Shown here: in pieces, positions 23,200-35,036 of the stretch | Layout: the number at the start of each line of letters is the position of its first letter | Numbering within the stretch: position 1 is the stretch's first letter | Origin: Lutraria lutraria | Taxonomy: Eukaryota; Mollusca; Bivalvia; Venerida; Mactridae | Length of the DNA stretch: 64,000 nt | Direction of reading: 5' to 3' | Assembly (NCBI GenBank): GCA_964023205.1 | Contig: OZ026835.1 | Coordinates: forward strand, 13,784,414-13,848,413 | Translations under genes and position numbers: made by a program | The notes under the pieces: model-generated | Told to the model about the DNA's origin: nothing | The model's input: only the letters and a program-made list of their open reading frames with translations | The model's database searches: none

Positions 23200-23370
23200 T
23201 CAATTTAAATTTTTGCAAATAATTGGTCAGCTGAAAGTGACATAAAAGATAGAATTAATCCTGTACTTAAGTAAAGATGTTTTTATAAGTGAAAAGAGAA
23301 CTGTTATAGCAAAATAGCACGACATTGTCGAAGTTTTGAATCTTTCTAATTCGCTTTCCTCAGACGAAAA
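23200..23370 (+). mobile_element. 5'-ward LINE segment placed after the 3' end (permuted)
   Basis: This segment matches 14,552-14,664 followed directly by 15,412-15,477 of the first copy, in the same orientation. It ends at CAGACGAAAA, exactly where the second copy's downstream part (22,203) begins in the reference order. The second copy is therefore arranged C - 3' UTR - A - B instead of A - B - C. Confidence 0.75.
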
Positions 23371-23977
23371 TAAATTATTTATCGACTACTTTAAATTATT
23401 CAACTTGGTAAAACTTGGTTCTTAGGACAATGGTTTTGCATAGCTCGTAAATGTCATACTTAAACAACTCAAAAGTCAAATTTCCGTTCAATATTTTCAT
23501 GTTAAATCAAGTTCAAGACACATCAAGATCGACTGTATTTCTTGTTCGAATGTTTCGTAGTCTGAAACATCGGGTATAATATGCCAAAAACAAATTATAG
23601 GTACATTACATAATCATTATAATCATGTTCAGTAATATAAACTCTGTCTTACTTATTTATTATTCAAGCAGTGAAAACCTAAAATGAATTACACAATCTG
23701 TCCACCCTATTATACATCTAAGAAGCACGGAACGCACATGCAAATAAACACTTGTATGAACTTTTACACCCAACTAATAATTATTACATATGAAAAACAC
23801 TTTTAAAAAAGCATTTAACCTGCAACAAAGTCTTAAAAAACAACACATTCACATACATGACTATATAAGGTACGAGTTGACCAAACTGCTTTTCCAATAA
23901 ATTATTTACAGTGAAATTACTGAATTAATTAAACCTAACCTGAGTCTTTGTTCCAAAATAAGTTGCAAACAAGTTTT
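23371..23977. other. No gene recognised
   Basis: AT-rich. A single minus-orientation copy of the GTCAACTCGTAC motif lies at about 23,870-23,881. Nothing else recognised. Confidence 0.45.
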
Positions 23978-24109
23978 AACAAGAACAACTATAACAAAAC
24001 GTTATAGTTAGACGAATTACAAGAAGCATTGGTTTAAGTTTTTTGTATTAAGTTGCTTTTATTCATTCCTCCATTATGGAGAGTATAACATATTTATAAG
24101 TTATCTATG

Positions 24110-25170
24110 GAATGCTTATTTTTAAGTGGCAATGCAAAATCGCAACTTCTTGCGCGAAGCAGATTAGTGACAGTGCCCGAAATATTCCGAAATACCCGCA
24201 ATGGTCATCACGTGATATAAACAAAACAGAAATGGAGCGAGGTCACGTGTTACTCGCACCAACTAGTGTTATTAGCTTGATGACGCAGTCGCTATTTATA
24301 GTCTAAGAATGGAGCGTGCTCGATATCTGCCCATCTGTCAATAAATGCAGCCGAAACTCTTTATATCAAAGGAATTAAGAAAAATTGTTCGATCTAAATG
24401 AACTTCGATGTATAAAATATTAGAGAAATTTGCTGTGTTTATTATCGGTGTGTTGTAATAATGATTTAATCGTGTTATAAGATACGGAACACGGTATTTA
24501 TACGTTTCGATGTATTTATTTTAGCAACATGTCGCAAATAAACAAAACATTATAAACATATTCACACAGACTAATTTTATAATCGCGAGCGTGGACACTG
24601 ACTTGTTTACGCAATTGTCGTTAATTAAATATCGATTTCGGAGCTCAATACAAAAACTGTCCGATCAGGTGAGAAATGATGACTTAATTGGTTCGACATA
24701 GACGGTCACTTTATGGTTTGATATAGATGGTCACTTTGCAGTTGAAAATCTATGTTTGGGACCGTTATACCAGGTTTTTACGACAACGTACCCTCAGACA
24801 ACGGAGTATATTATTTTTTGGAGACTTTATTTAAATATTTTATATGCATTCCAGCAGATATTGCAACGTCTGATACATCGAGGTGATAGTTTCCCCTGAT
24901 TTTAATTTTAGGGTGGAAACAGGTAATACATATAGAGTACCTCGTGAACTGTAGAACCATATGACCAGATTCATGAGATTCATGAAACATCAACGGCTTG
25001 TATTTTTGATGGAGTAGATGATCACTTTAGTTTCGGGATCAGTTAAGTCAAAATAACAAATTCGTTTGATCTGAAACTTCGCACATCCTGATAAAAAATG
25101 CTACATAGGCCACATTCTAGTATTGAATTGCCGGATGCGATTTTGCGCCGCCATACAAACATTTAACTTG
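24110..25170. other. Copy-1-specific 1.05 kb, no gene recognised
   Basis: Present only in copy 1 of the segmental duplication, so either inserted here or deleted from copy 2. No terminal inverted repeats or target duplication were found. It contains a two-unit ~25-bp repeat (ATAGACGGTCACTTTATGG / ATAGATGGTCACTTTGCAG) at 24,689-24,739. Confidence 0.4.
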
Positions 25171-25676
25171 TAGATACATGTAATACACATATTTTGACAA
25201 TCATGAGTATTTGACAAATGAATACATTCATGTATATAGTTCACATGTACATGGTATTACCATACCATACATCAATGGAATAAAGTACACCCTAAATACT
25301 ACCAAATTCACCATAGTCTGATATGATACAACCACATTAAACTTGCATCTAATGATGTTCCCGATATTATGCCACGTTAACATCATAGAAAAATGCCTAC
25401 ATTACTTATTTGAGTTTCAACAACAGAGCAGACGAACAGATTCAGTCAAACATGACAGGTAACTCGACGAATAACCAGTCCAATGATTGACCAATCAACA
25501 ATGACCGAAATCACCATCAGCCAATCAAATGGCCAGGATTGGCCAAACTAGAAATAGACAATACCAGTAAGTACTCCCAAACAGCTATAATAAACAAATA
25601 CTCGTACGTATAATTCGTCTAGAAAAATACGTTCATCAAAATTTATGCTGATACAAGCACATAATATATAACTACG

Positions 25677-25757
25677 GTACGAGTTGACTGCTGTACGAGT
25701 TGACCAAATTCATGTACGAGTTGACTATGGTACATGTTAACTACGGTACGAGTTGAC
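25677..25757 (-). repeat. Inverse-orientation cluster of the GTCAACTCGTAC motif
   Basis: Five copies of GTACGAGTTGAC (one degenerate, GTACATGTTAAC) lie in 81 bases. This is the reverse complement of the 10,527-10,649 motif. It falls in a part of copy 1 of the segmental duplication that is absent from copy 2. Confidence 0.75.
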
Positions 25758-26120
25758 TGGAAAGCATTGTTGTTATATGTTTTTAATAATTTAGTAAGTA
25801 ATTAAGTAATCCTGTATGTTAAAGCCAATCTTTTGTTTTGTAAAATACCTGTGAAAATGTAGTTTTTTTAGGAAGTCTTAAGTGTCAAAGATTGAAAAAG
25901 ATAATCAATTATTAGAAATGAGCTTATTATGAATTTAGCCACACCCTCTGCAGAAAGGCCTTATAGATACCAGGGTAGTTTAATTTGGAGATATAATAAA
26001 ATATATAGAAAATTATAGAAATATAGGAAACATTAGTTAATATTTTATTTTAAGAAACTGTCTTTGTGACAAGAAATATAATTTGTCTTTGTGACGCATT
26101 TTTGGATACAGTGACATTTG

Positions 26121-26200
26121 CTTTGTGTTTACTGAAATATTTTGGACTTCGATTTACTTTGTGTTTTCTGAAATATTTTGGACTTCGATTTACTTTGTGT
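26121..26200 (+). repeat. 36-bp tandem duplication
   Basis: CTTTGTGTTTACTGAAATAT followed by TTTGGACTTCGATTTA is repeated immediately with one substitution, and a third partial copy begins at 26,193. Copy 2 of the segmental duplication has only one equivalent, so the repeat expanded after duplication. Confidence 0.75.
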
Positions 26201-26232
26201 TATATCATATTTGAACTTTGTGTGAATTAAAA

Positions 26233-26775
26233 CAAGAGGGCCAAGATGGCCCTATATCGCTCACATGACAATCACTGTTCACTCATTAAAACATTGTTTT
26301 GAACCGGTGACCTAGTTTTTTACCCCAGACGACATATGTTCGAATTTGTCTTACATATCATTAAGACAAACAGTCTGACTAGGTTTGGTGAAGATACGAT
26401 CAAAATTTGACATCTACAGTGTTAATAAGGTTTTCCTAAGATTTGACCTTGTGACCTGGTTTTTGACCCTAGGTGACCCATATTTGAACTTGTCCTTAAT
26501 ATCATTAAGACAAACAATCTGACAGTGATTTCTAAAGTGTTCACAAGGTTTTCCCTTATTTGGCCCTGGTGACCTAGTTTTTGACCCCAAATGGCCCAAT
26601 ATCGAATTCGTCCGAGATTTTGTTGGTATTAACGTTTTGACCCAGTTTTGCTAAAATTGAGCCAAAAATGTGGCCCCTAGTGTGGTCACAACAAAAAGTT
26701 TGACGACGCACGACGCCGGACGGAGAGTGATCCTAATAGCTCACTTTGTCACTTTGTGACATGTGAGCTAAAAAA
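26233..26775. mobile_element. GGGCC-palindrome repeat element with internal tandem units, copy 1
   Basis: Begins AAGAGGGCCAAGATGGCCCT and soon GCTCACATG. Ends with GACGACGCACGACGCCGGAC and later CATGTGAGCTAAAA, so GCTCACATG and CATGTGAGC form short subterminal inverted repeats. The body is made of ~110-130-bp units with ATTAAGACAAACAxTCTGAC, GGTTTTCCTAAGATTTGACC and GTGACCTAGTTTTTGACCCC. A related, longer copy is at 45,605-46,710. It is absent from the matching place in the segmental duplication at about 39.3 kb, which supports mobility. No coding capacity. Confidence 0.75.
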
Positions 26776-26889
26776 ACATCGCTTGTTAATGAATAAATAA
26801 ATAATACTGAAAGAAACCTAGAACTTTGTGTTCATTCAACAACATCAACGACCCATCAGACTTGAGTATACAATTAGATCTCAACAACA

Positions 26890-28185
26890 AGAAGTCATCA
26901 CCACACCACAGTCACAACAATTTTAAACACACATTTGTAGATCATAATACGATCATTCATTTCATGTTTATTTTCAATGAAAATGCAGAATGAATCACTG
27001 ATTCATCACTCACCGCAATTTTTTCTGAACTGAAATTTTGTAATTCGTAAACATGAAATTAAAAATGCTATATAACCAAAGAAAAGGGAGAGTACTAATT
27101 AAACTGGTTCCCGTTGACTTGTTTGTACAAAGCCAACAGGTACAGCCTAAAATTTCCATGGCGCTGAATGGTCAATTTTGATTGGTATCTTGGCAGAATC
27201 CTGCACGGGGGATCTCGCGAGATTTTACGTTATCAATGCATATTTCACGCGAAAAAATAATAGATAAAGATAAGGGAACTGGATGATTATTTTCTGATCT
27301 TGGTCACTCAAACATTTAATAAAATAGAATTTAAATACACACAGCCTTCTTAAATGTATTTCGAAATGGACTACTGACCTTTTTTTAAAAAAAAATCATT
27401 CAGTCTTTTTTAAAAATTGAGTACTCGATCAGGATTTAATATGTATGATAACATTATAATCACTGCATACAATTGCAACTTTTTAAAATGATTTTATATT
27501 ATTATTTATATAATTATGCAAGGCTAATAACAAAACAAGTCACATTTATGAAATCTGACTGTGGACTATATGTTTTAAGATTAATCAATGCAAACAATAT
27601 ATAGTTAATAATCAATTGACCAGTATATCATACTCTCCATGTTAATCTCAATTTCAGATCTTTAAAATAACTTGCAAAGAAACTATGTTTATACACGTAC
27701 TGCTTGAGAAAATATATTGGTATATAAAGGATACGTTTGTGTTAAATTAAAGAAATGGACATTTAATTTATCAAAATTATCCAGACCTAATTAAACTAAA
27801 TTGGTGTGAGATACATATATCTGCTAATCTGTTTCAGGGATGCTATATTACAGGGATATGCAACAGATGGAAACTGGCTGAAAAACAGTGCCTACTGCCT
27901 AGGGATAATGCAAGAATTCACGCGAGCGAGAGGGCATGCACATGCATTTACCGTTAATGTCGTTATCTAGCAGATAAAAGATGGGTCAAATATTCTCTTC
28001 AATCGGCTTAAATAAATGTTGTTTTTGCATAGGGTTTTTTATAAATTGATCTTAAAGCATTAAATATTTTACAGATGTAATTTTGTTTCTAAATATTTGT
28101 GGTTCTAAAGATTTCCAAGTTCTTGTGACCGTTCGAAATCAAACTGACATGATAATTTGACCGAAATGGTCGAATAATAGAAAAT
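26890..28185. other. AT-rich stretch, no gene recognised
   Basis: No coding frame with recognisable motifs. Homology with the other duplication copy stops at about 26,880. Confidence 0.45.
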
Positions 28186-28189
28186 GTCA

Positions 28190-28535
28190 GTTTTTGGCGA
28201 CAGCTTTAGTATGTGAAGATATTCTTAATTTCACGATATTTTGTTGTGGTTGAAGTGTGACATACTTCTATATTGGCGGCATAACTATATTTTCATGTTT
28301 TATTTTGTTATCATACATAATTTCGTGATGACTCATTTTTTACAATTTACAAAATGGAGGCCTGATCTGACAAGGAAAATATTGCACTTTTTGCGACATC
28401 ATTTGCATGTGAAGATATACTCTATATCAAAATTATCTTCCATAGTTTGACACTTACACACGTCGACATTGGCGGCATGATAATTTGTTCATGCTTACTT
28501 TTGTAAAAGAACACAATATCGTGACTGATTATGTT
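28190..28535 (+). repeat. Diverged ~195-bp tandem pair
   Basis: TGTGAAGATATTCTTAATTT ... TATTGGCGGCATAACTATAT ... TTTCGTGATGACT is echoed by TGTGAAGATATACTCTATAT ... CATTGGCGGCATGATAATTT ... ATCGTGACTGAT about 195 bases further on. A 69-codon frame at 28,241-28,450 spans it and is not considered a gene. Confidence 0.6.
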
Positions 28536-28890
28536 CTTGAGTCAAAATCTTGAAATACTGACTAGATAGGAAACGGTATATTACATTATAATGCTTACAG
28601 AATTCCAGTTCTTCCAGATCTGTTTGTAAAGAAGAGAGCAATTAGGAAACATAACTTTAATCTTATTTAATTTTTATCTGGTAATGTACATATTGTAATG
28701 TTAGTTGTAAGGTCGATCAAATTATGATTTTATGCTAATCGCCACAAATATTTCACTGTGATCTCAGGTACTTGACTTGTTTTTGTATTTGCTAAAACAA
28801 TATCAGTTTTTCAACAATGATTAATTACTGATCTAATCAATATGGTGTGAACATTAGTTTAAATTATGACATTAAATTTCATTGGTGGAA
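28536..28890. other. No gene recognised
   Basis: AT-rich spacer without recognisable content. Confidence 0.4.
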
Positions 28891-29500
28891 CCCTGTTGTA
28901 TAACATGTAAATGTATAACATTTCTTTCGTACAAAACATTCAAATGATAAATAGCATTTCATTAAATAAAAGTTTAGACATGAAAATTTGGTCTTGAGTT
29001 GATAAATCGAACAAAACTTTCATGATATAAATATTTGTTATACAAATTTAATTAAAATGTTTAGCATTCGATCTTTTATTTTTTCATAATATAAACATTT
29101 CTTTCACATATTTAAGTAAAATTTTAGCATTCTATCGTGCATTTGTTTTCATGATATAACTTTTCTTTCACAAGTTTATTCCGTAAAAATTTAGCCTTCA
29201 GCTGATAATTCGAAAAAAAAGTTTCACGACATAAAATTTAATTGTACAAACTTTCATAATGTAATATACTACATGTATTTGAATCATTCATACATATTTT
29301 GATGATATAAACGTTTCTTTCAAAAATTCAATTTAAATATAAAAAAATAGCAGTGAAAATTTCGTCTTGAGCCAGGTGTAGCATCTCTGCTTGAGCTCAT
29401 AAATTGAACAAAACTTTCATAATGTAAACATTTCTTTCCTACAAAACTTAAATAATATTAGCATTTCTTTCTCAAATTTAATTTAGAAAAAAACTTGTGA
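28891..29500 (+). repeat. Degenerate minisatellite, ~65-75-bp units
   Basis: A phrase close to TTCATGATATAAACATTTCT, followed by TTCACAAATTTAATTAAAAT and TTAGCATT, recurs with much divergence (near 28,915, 29,020, 29,085, 29,150, 29,235, 29,300 and 29,420). AAAATTTGGTCTTGAGTTGA also occurs twice. Old tandem array without coding frame. Confidence 0.6.
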
Positions 29501-29689
29501 AAATTAGTAACAAACAAATAAAAACTACGAGGAACTTGAGTCGATTATGGACCACTAATGTTACTTTTTGTCAATTATCGATTCTTTGTGTCATTTTATG
29601 GTAATTTTGGTAGTTTTGATACCTTTGCTTTCATTAACTAGCCTAGGCACTGATAATCGATAGTTGATTAGTGGATGATAAGAGGTTTG

Positions 29690-30830
29690 TTTAGTTTATT
29701 TTTTCACCTCAGCATAATACAATTACGAAATGAGGGTTACAATAAAATAAATACATAAATACAAATACTACAGTTGTATGGTTGAAAAAAGAGCATTCAC
29801 AATGGTGGTAAGGAAAAAAAAGAATATATAAAAAAAACAAAAAATAAACAATATAACGCGGTTTAGTCAGGTTGATTTTTAACAACTAATAATATTTTAG
29901 ACAAAAATTTACATAGTTTTACAAGTTTCTTTTTATTTTCTGTATTCATGATATTTTGAAAAACAAATATATTAGGATTTTTATTAAAGACTGAGAAAGA
30001 ACAGAATTTCTTTCATTATAAAAATATGTACAATGAAATAAATAATGAAATTCATCGCCGATTTGATTTTTTGAGCATAATGTACACTTTCTATTATTGT
30101 ATTCCTGTCCTAACCAACGTCCCTTTTCTATTGGTAAATAATTGTTACACAATCTAAAGTCAATAAAGGATCTTAAGCATTTTCCATCTAGAGTATCAAG
30201 ATATTTTTCAAATTTGTGTTCTGTTTTATACATACGATAATTTAGATATTTGTTTGAAGAGTTTAAGTCAGCGTACCATTTTTGAACAAATTGTGATTTA
30301 AGAATAAGATCAAGCTTACTGAGAAGTAGAGTTTTGGATCCATTAAAATATTGATTCTGCCATATATAGCTGAGGCCACACTCATCAAATAATGTTTTAA
30401 CAAATCTAAGCCATTCATAATTGTGAGAATTACTTGTGTAATCTTTAAACATAACTTTATATATAGTAGATGATAGTTTTTTTTCTCCAGACAACATTTC
30501 ATACCAAAAGCCAATCACTCTTTTCTTTATCGAAACGGATAACGGAAATCGGCCCAGGTCGCCGTATAACATTACATTTGGCGTACTACTTTTAACTTTT
30601 AAAATACGTTTGAGAAAATCTGTATGTACTTTTTCTATCATTGAGAGGTCGCCAAAACACCATATTTCACATCCGTATGTCAGAATAGGTAATATAGTAT
30701 GATCAAATAGTTTAAGTTGGCATTCTATAGAGAGATCTAAGTTACGTGTTTTTTGGTAAAGACTAAATAGTGCTAAATAGGTTGCACATCCCTGTAATAT
30801 AGCATCCTTTGAAGCGTTGAGCATTTATTT
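29690..30830 (-). mobile_element. 5'-truncated LINE, C-terminal ORF2 plus 3' UTR
   Basis: A 292-codon frame (30,824 down to 29,946) matches the post-RT part of LINE ORF2. It shows LFDHTILPILTYGCEIWCFG, then IEKVHTDFLKRILKVK, then VMLYGDLGRFPLSVSIKKR, and a C-terminal knuckle CTLCSKNQIGDEFHYLFHC. These are the usual successive signatures of this region. The RT core is missing, so the insertion is 5'-truncated, beginning at about 30,830. The final residues shift out of frame just after the knuckle. The 3' UTR runs to about 29,690 and ends in TTATGCTGAGGTGAAAAAAT then AAACT on the minus strand, a tail I associate with bivalve LINEs. This is the best-preserved LINE frame in the window outside the array. 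Confidence 0.88.
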
Positions 30831-30906
30831 GAGTAATTAATTTTTTTTTTAATCATATTAAATGAGCTGTCTTATTCTTAATATTTTGCATTTGAAATAA
30901 AACATA

Positions 30907-31844
30907 CAGTTGAATCTCGTTATGTCAAACTCGCTTATATCAAAATTTTGGTTATGTCAAACTGGTTTGTTGGGTCCCGATTTTTTGGCTCTTTCTCTAT
31001 ATGAAATTAATCCGCTTACCTCCAATTCACTTATCTCAAAATTTCGTTTATGTCAAACTAAATTTTTGTCCCCGTGACTCTAATTAGCATGTAGTTTGAG
31101 TTGTTTATCTCAAAGTTGGAGCAGATCAGCGAACAATGGACCCTTCACACCTATCGTGACATTTTGCTAATTGAACAATTTAAAGGCTCCGGGAGATTTA
31201 TAATCATGTGACAAACAGAGAGCACAAGTGTAGTGTAGCATGATAATCATACCTGGTATTTGACTTAACTAAAATTATGGCAGGTAAGGTAAACAAATAC
31301 ACACCACGTATAACTTCGGCTGCGGTGAGTATCCGAGTACTAGGATACTCGTAGGTTTAACTTGAAAATTGAGTACGATTACTTGCCACCTATGACAGTG
31401 TTGGATTCCAATCTTAGTAAAATGATCTTAGCTTAATGAAAATAATTAATTCCGAAAGCGTGATCGACGTTGCAACAAACGCATCCATCTTACATTATGT
31501 ACGGAATGCGTACTCATCCGAAAATATGTAAAGCTAGACGCTCCGTTATTTTTCTTACAACAAATTTCGTTAATATGTATTTTATGTTGGGACATTAATT
31601 CTTGATATTAATTATTATAAATAGATACATAATTATTTTGTTTCTTATCTACGTATGCACATGCTTTATTCAAGCGAAACGTAATCATACATGCATTGTA
31701 ATTTTAAATAAAGGCTACTGTACGTGCGTGTACACAAATACTTTAAAACATATATAATTATACAGTATTTGTTTATCTCAAATTTCGGTTATCTCAAACT
31801 AATTTCCACGGTCCCTAGAAATTTGAGATAACGAGATTCAACTG
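30907..31844. mobile_element. Pogo/Tigger-like element with CAGTTGAATCTCGTTAT ends
   Basis: The left end CAGTTGAATCTCGTTATGTC and the right end AGATAACGAGATTCAACTG are inverted, and TA lies on each side (30,905-30,906 and 31,845-31,846). Subterminal TTATCTCAAA-type repeats occur at both ends. The 938-bp interior has no long frame. A short one starting at 31,277 (MAGKVNKYTP) could be a transposase remnant but is too brief to assign. Known: CAGTTGAATCTCG-like termini occur in Tigger/pogo elements. Confidence 0.8.
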
Positions 31845-31846
31845 TA

Positions 31847-32660
31847 CTTTAAAAATGCTTTTATATTTTTAATTAAACATTGAATCAATTTAAGTATCTA
31901 TACAGTAGCTATATATTAGCCATAAATTTAAGTGACTGATTATGTAATTAGAAGCTAGCGTTTCAACAATGTTATTTATGATGTCCGAGCTTTACTATAT
32001 GCAACTTTGTGAAAAATAATGCGCTATGACATATTTTTTTATATTTTATAATTGCTTGTTAACATCTCCACAATATCAACATGCACTTCATTAGTTGATT
32101 GAATCTACTTCCGTTTACCAAAAGTACACTGAAACATAGTTGGGCATCAAAATTACGGGTGAAAAAACGGACATATTTTTAGTACTTAAAGTTCCATCAG
32201 GAAAACAATGACGGCAAAACCCCATTAACACTTATATGAGCTTATTCAGAAAATAGAGAGCTTGAAGTTGGTGTATCTGAAGTTAATATAGCGGTATGTT
32301 TAAACTAATTTTGCAAGTAAAATGTCAGTTTTACACCGCTATCATTCATCGTCTTGTTGCTAGGAAACGGGTCGGAAAACAGAAAAAATGCAATGAACAA
32401 AAATCGAAGATCATGCTATACTACCATTGTGCAAAATTTCAGAACAATCGAAGAAAAGTCGATTTTTGACCCATGACGTTGGGGAAAGGTCGCATACTAC
32501 CTTAAAAGACAATTTTCTATACACATTTGATATTAAAGGGGCATAACACCATGTTAAGATCTTTCACTAGCATATTTTTCATTTAGCTTTTTCATGGACA
32601 GAATCTGGACAGAAGAGATATTTTTTTTAGGGTATTGCCATTCGGTGTATCTACTGCCGA
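31847..32660. other. No gene recognised
   Basis: The segment around 32,130-32,520 (ACGGGTGAAAAAACGGACAT; GACCCATGACGTTGGGGAAA) has the look of a dispersed repeat, but I could not define its ends. No protein-like frame. Confidence 0.4.
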
Positions 32661-32667
32661 TCGATAC

Positions 32668-32916
32668 TTGTTGTTTGTTTGTTTGTTTGATTATTTGAGT
32701 TTTACGCCCCTATCAAGAGTCAGGGACATACGAGGTGGACAGTTCACATATTAACCATCGTTCCAGGGAAGAACCAATACTAGACTCCCATCCTCCATTA
32801 GCAACTGCCTATTTTCTTACATAAAGAGATATGGTCAATAGCAGGGCTCGAATTCATAACCATGTTACACTGATTTGATGTCAGCGACCTTAACCACTCG
32901 ACCACGGAGGCGAGTA
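32668..32916 (-). mobile_element. tRNA-derived SINE, copy 1
   Basis: Read leftward it starts GCCTCCGTGGTCGAGTGGTT AAGG (A box). A B-box-like TGAATTCGAGCCC follows about 50 bases on, then a body containing TATGTAAGAAAAT and TCCCTGGAACGATGG, ending in AAACAAACAAACAAACAACA. Two more copies are at 39,863-40,082 and 40,553-40,795. Head and body resemble SINEs reported from molluscs (RUDI-like is possible). A short TACTT may be the target duplication. Confidence 0.8.
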
Positions 32917-33422
32917 CTTAAATATTAAGGATAGTCATCATGAAATAGTGAAATTTAGGAATGTAAATAATTTGTTGTTAGATAATGGGAGCTTACTCCC
33001 TTGATATTGCCAGAAAAACTAGCATTTTTGCAAAACAAGATTTAATTAGTTCCAGTTTTCTGCTAGCAGAAGGTCAGTGAGAGCCTAAACAGCAGTTTAT
33101 TTAGTTAATATATTTTTGTGATACATACAAGGGCTTGATGAAAGTAACACAAGAATGAATAAAAAGGGTTGAATCATTGATAAAGTTTTTTATCACTGTA
33201 AGTATGTAAGGTAACAGTTTTGTTCTCAGTCAGAAAATTAGCACATTAACGGGTCAGTTGGTTTCAATGATGAGTTATTCAGATACTTAATATATGAACT
33301 TTAATGTATTATTGGCAGAGCAAGTTGGTATGCGCCAGTCAAATTAAGCTGTGGTGCATTTGATAAGCTTACTTGGTTGGTTCTTGGTTAGAATCCGAGA
33401 GCAACTTGTGTAAGTATCTGTT
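32917..33422. other. No gene recognised
   Basis: Spacer between a SINE and a MITE. No frame or repeat identified. Confidence 0.4.
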
Positions 33423-33424
33423 TA

Positions 33425-33590
33425 CAGACAAACCTGTGAACAAAGGCCACCCTTAGGAAAGATGTTAATTAAGTGGCCTTTATTGATAGGTGACCTTTAT
33501 TCAGAGGTCATTTTGTCATATATCATCAGTGTGGCCTCCATTCACAGGATGGCGTTTATTTGGAGGTGACCGCTAACACAGGTTTGACTG
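33425..33590. mobile_element. 166-bp MITE with CAGxCAAACCTGTG ends
   Basis: The left end CAGACAAACCTGTGAACAAA and the right end TAACACAGGTTTGACTG are inverted, with TA at 33,423-33,424 and 33,591-33,592. The interior repeats GGTGACCTTTATT-like sequence. The right end matches that at 42,737. Pogo-like TA-inserting family, no coding capacity. Confidence 0.75.
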
Positions 33591-33592
33591 TA

Positions 33593-33855
33593 TAGGTTAG
33601 TACACTCATTGGTAACCAACCTTAGATTAGATTAGTGTTGTTTTATGGTGCATGGACAGCAAATGGTCAAATAGCACGCAATAAAAATAAAAAAGGGGAA
33701 ATCAATAGATTTAAGTCATGTAATAAAATAAAGTATTAATTAATGAGAAAGAAGGGTGACTGACATGAATAGGTTTAAAATCAAATGGTGATAGCAAATG
33801 TTAACTAAATAATTAACATAAATGTATAAAAATATCATTGTCTACTGTAAAGTCC
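33593..33855. other. Spacer, nothing recognised
   Basis: AT-rich DNA between a MITE and a LINE tail. Confidence 0.4.
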
Positions 33856-34290
33856 TACTTCGCTTAATAATTGATGATGGTTTCAGTTTTGACCGTTTCA
33901 AATAGTGTCTTTATGTTTTGAACATTAAAATTGGCTGAAGGTCGATGCAGTCAACAAGGACATATCTGATAGAATGTTGTGCACTGCATGAAATACATTC
34001 TGGAATATCATCTCCGGTGAAAAGTCAAGAATGAGTTAAATGAGAATGACCCAATTCTGCACCTTGATAATGTTACTTTTTCTCAATAATTGGACCTGTA
34101 AGAAGGGTGCCATTTGCCAAGGGTTGTTTTGACAGAGAGATGTTTGTACCCAACCTTCAAGGGAAAGAAGTGTTGATAAACACGGATAATAAAATTTATC
34201 AAGTGTAATAAAAAATGGGTATAGTAACAAGCCACATCTGCTTGACATTGCATTAAAACTGTAGATAAATTGTGCACTGAAGAACAAATA
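33856..34290 (-). mobile_element. LINE C-terminal fragment (RNase H end and zinc knuckle)
   Basis: Read leftward, LGKWHPSYRSNY is followed after a shift by LGHSHLTHS, DDIPECISCSAQHSIRYVLV and DCIDLQPI. This is the usual C-terminal pattern of LINEs carrying an RNase H domain (RIGHS.LTH.....P.C..C......HIL.DC). Several frameshifts break it. The same tail occurs at 46,705-46,890. Confidence 0.7.
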
Positions 34291-34414
34291 AGTTTACATT
34301 CTTCTTTGTTGCCATGAACAAATAATTTTGAAGCTGATTTTCTCAGCAGGTGTACTGACAGTGATGATTGGTCAGTTGTTTCATTTGTGATATGTCATCA
34401 AAGAGGATTATTAC

Positions 34415-35036
34415 CTTAAAATGTATGTACGAAAATGTGTGAAGTCATGTGTAAAGGTCAACAGACATCTATCAGATTATTTCGATATTAAAATGGGAAT
34501 TAAACAAGGTGATCCATTATCTCCATTATTGATGGTTTTATTTGTAAATGCTTACAAAACATAACTGCGGACAATAACACTCTTGAACAATTACCATTTT
34601 TCTAATTATTATTAGCTGATGACACTGCACTGTTTGCTATTTCGAAAAAAGATTTACAGCTATATTATTGAATAAACTTCATTGCTATTGTAATGAATGG
34701 GGTATATATATAACAGTGAATGTAAACAAGACGGTTCCTATGGTTTTTAAAAGGGGAACCAGCTAGGGTGGAGTATGTTGATTTATTTTATAACAACCAT
34801 AAGCTTAACGTTGTTAAATCATTTACCTATTTAGGCGTAATGCTGTTGTCTAACAGTGAGTTTTTCCAGGCACAGCATTCTCTTTCTTATCAAGAAAATA
34901 GAGCAATGTATTCACTTTTATCATTATTTGATACAATCTCTCTTTCAGAAAAAACATAACTATTTGATGCTATAGTAATGCCAATATTATGCTATGGTTC
35001 TGAAGTTTGGGGTTTCCATAGATCACCAGATATTGA
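34415..35036 (+). mobile_element. LINE RT fragment, heavily decayed
   Basis: IKMGIKQGDPLSPLLMVLFV is the RT segment after motif A. LLADDTALFAISKKDLQ keeps the ADD catalytic box. NHKLNVVKSFTYLGVMLLSN is the thumb motif, and AIVMPILCYGSEVWGFHRS follows. Stops and shifts separate these pieces. The fragment ends inside the PDIE...HTKF-type region exactly where copy 2 of the segmental duplication begins (about 35,037), so one of them was cut by the other. Confidence 0.8.

Larger units (their letters stand above)
23978..26880. repeat. Segmental duplication, copy 1
   Basis: Three blocks match 35,037-39,437 in the same order and orientation. 23,978-24,110 pairs with 35,037-35,190 (ATTACAAGAAGCATTGGTTT in both). 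25,185-25,597 pairs with 35,205-36,778, interrupted there by an element. 25,795-26,880 pairs with 38,937-39,437. This copy has 24,110-25,170 and the GGGCC repeat at 26,233-26,775, which the other lacks. Divergence is visible throughout, so the duplication is old. The last block may be a long terminal repeat in its own right. Confidence 0.75.

Noticed and set aside
28241..28450. 69-codon frame
   Set aside because: Lies across a diverged tandem DNA duplication and has no recognisable motif.
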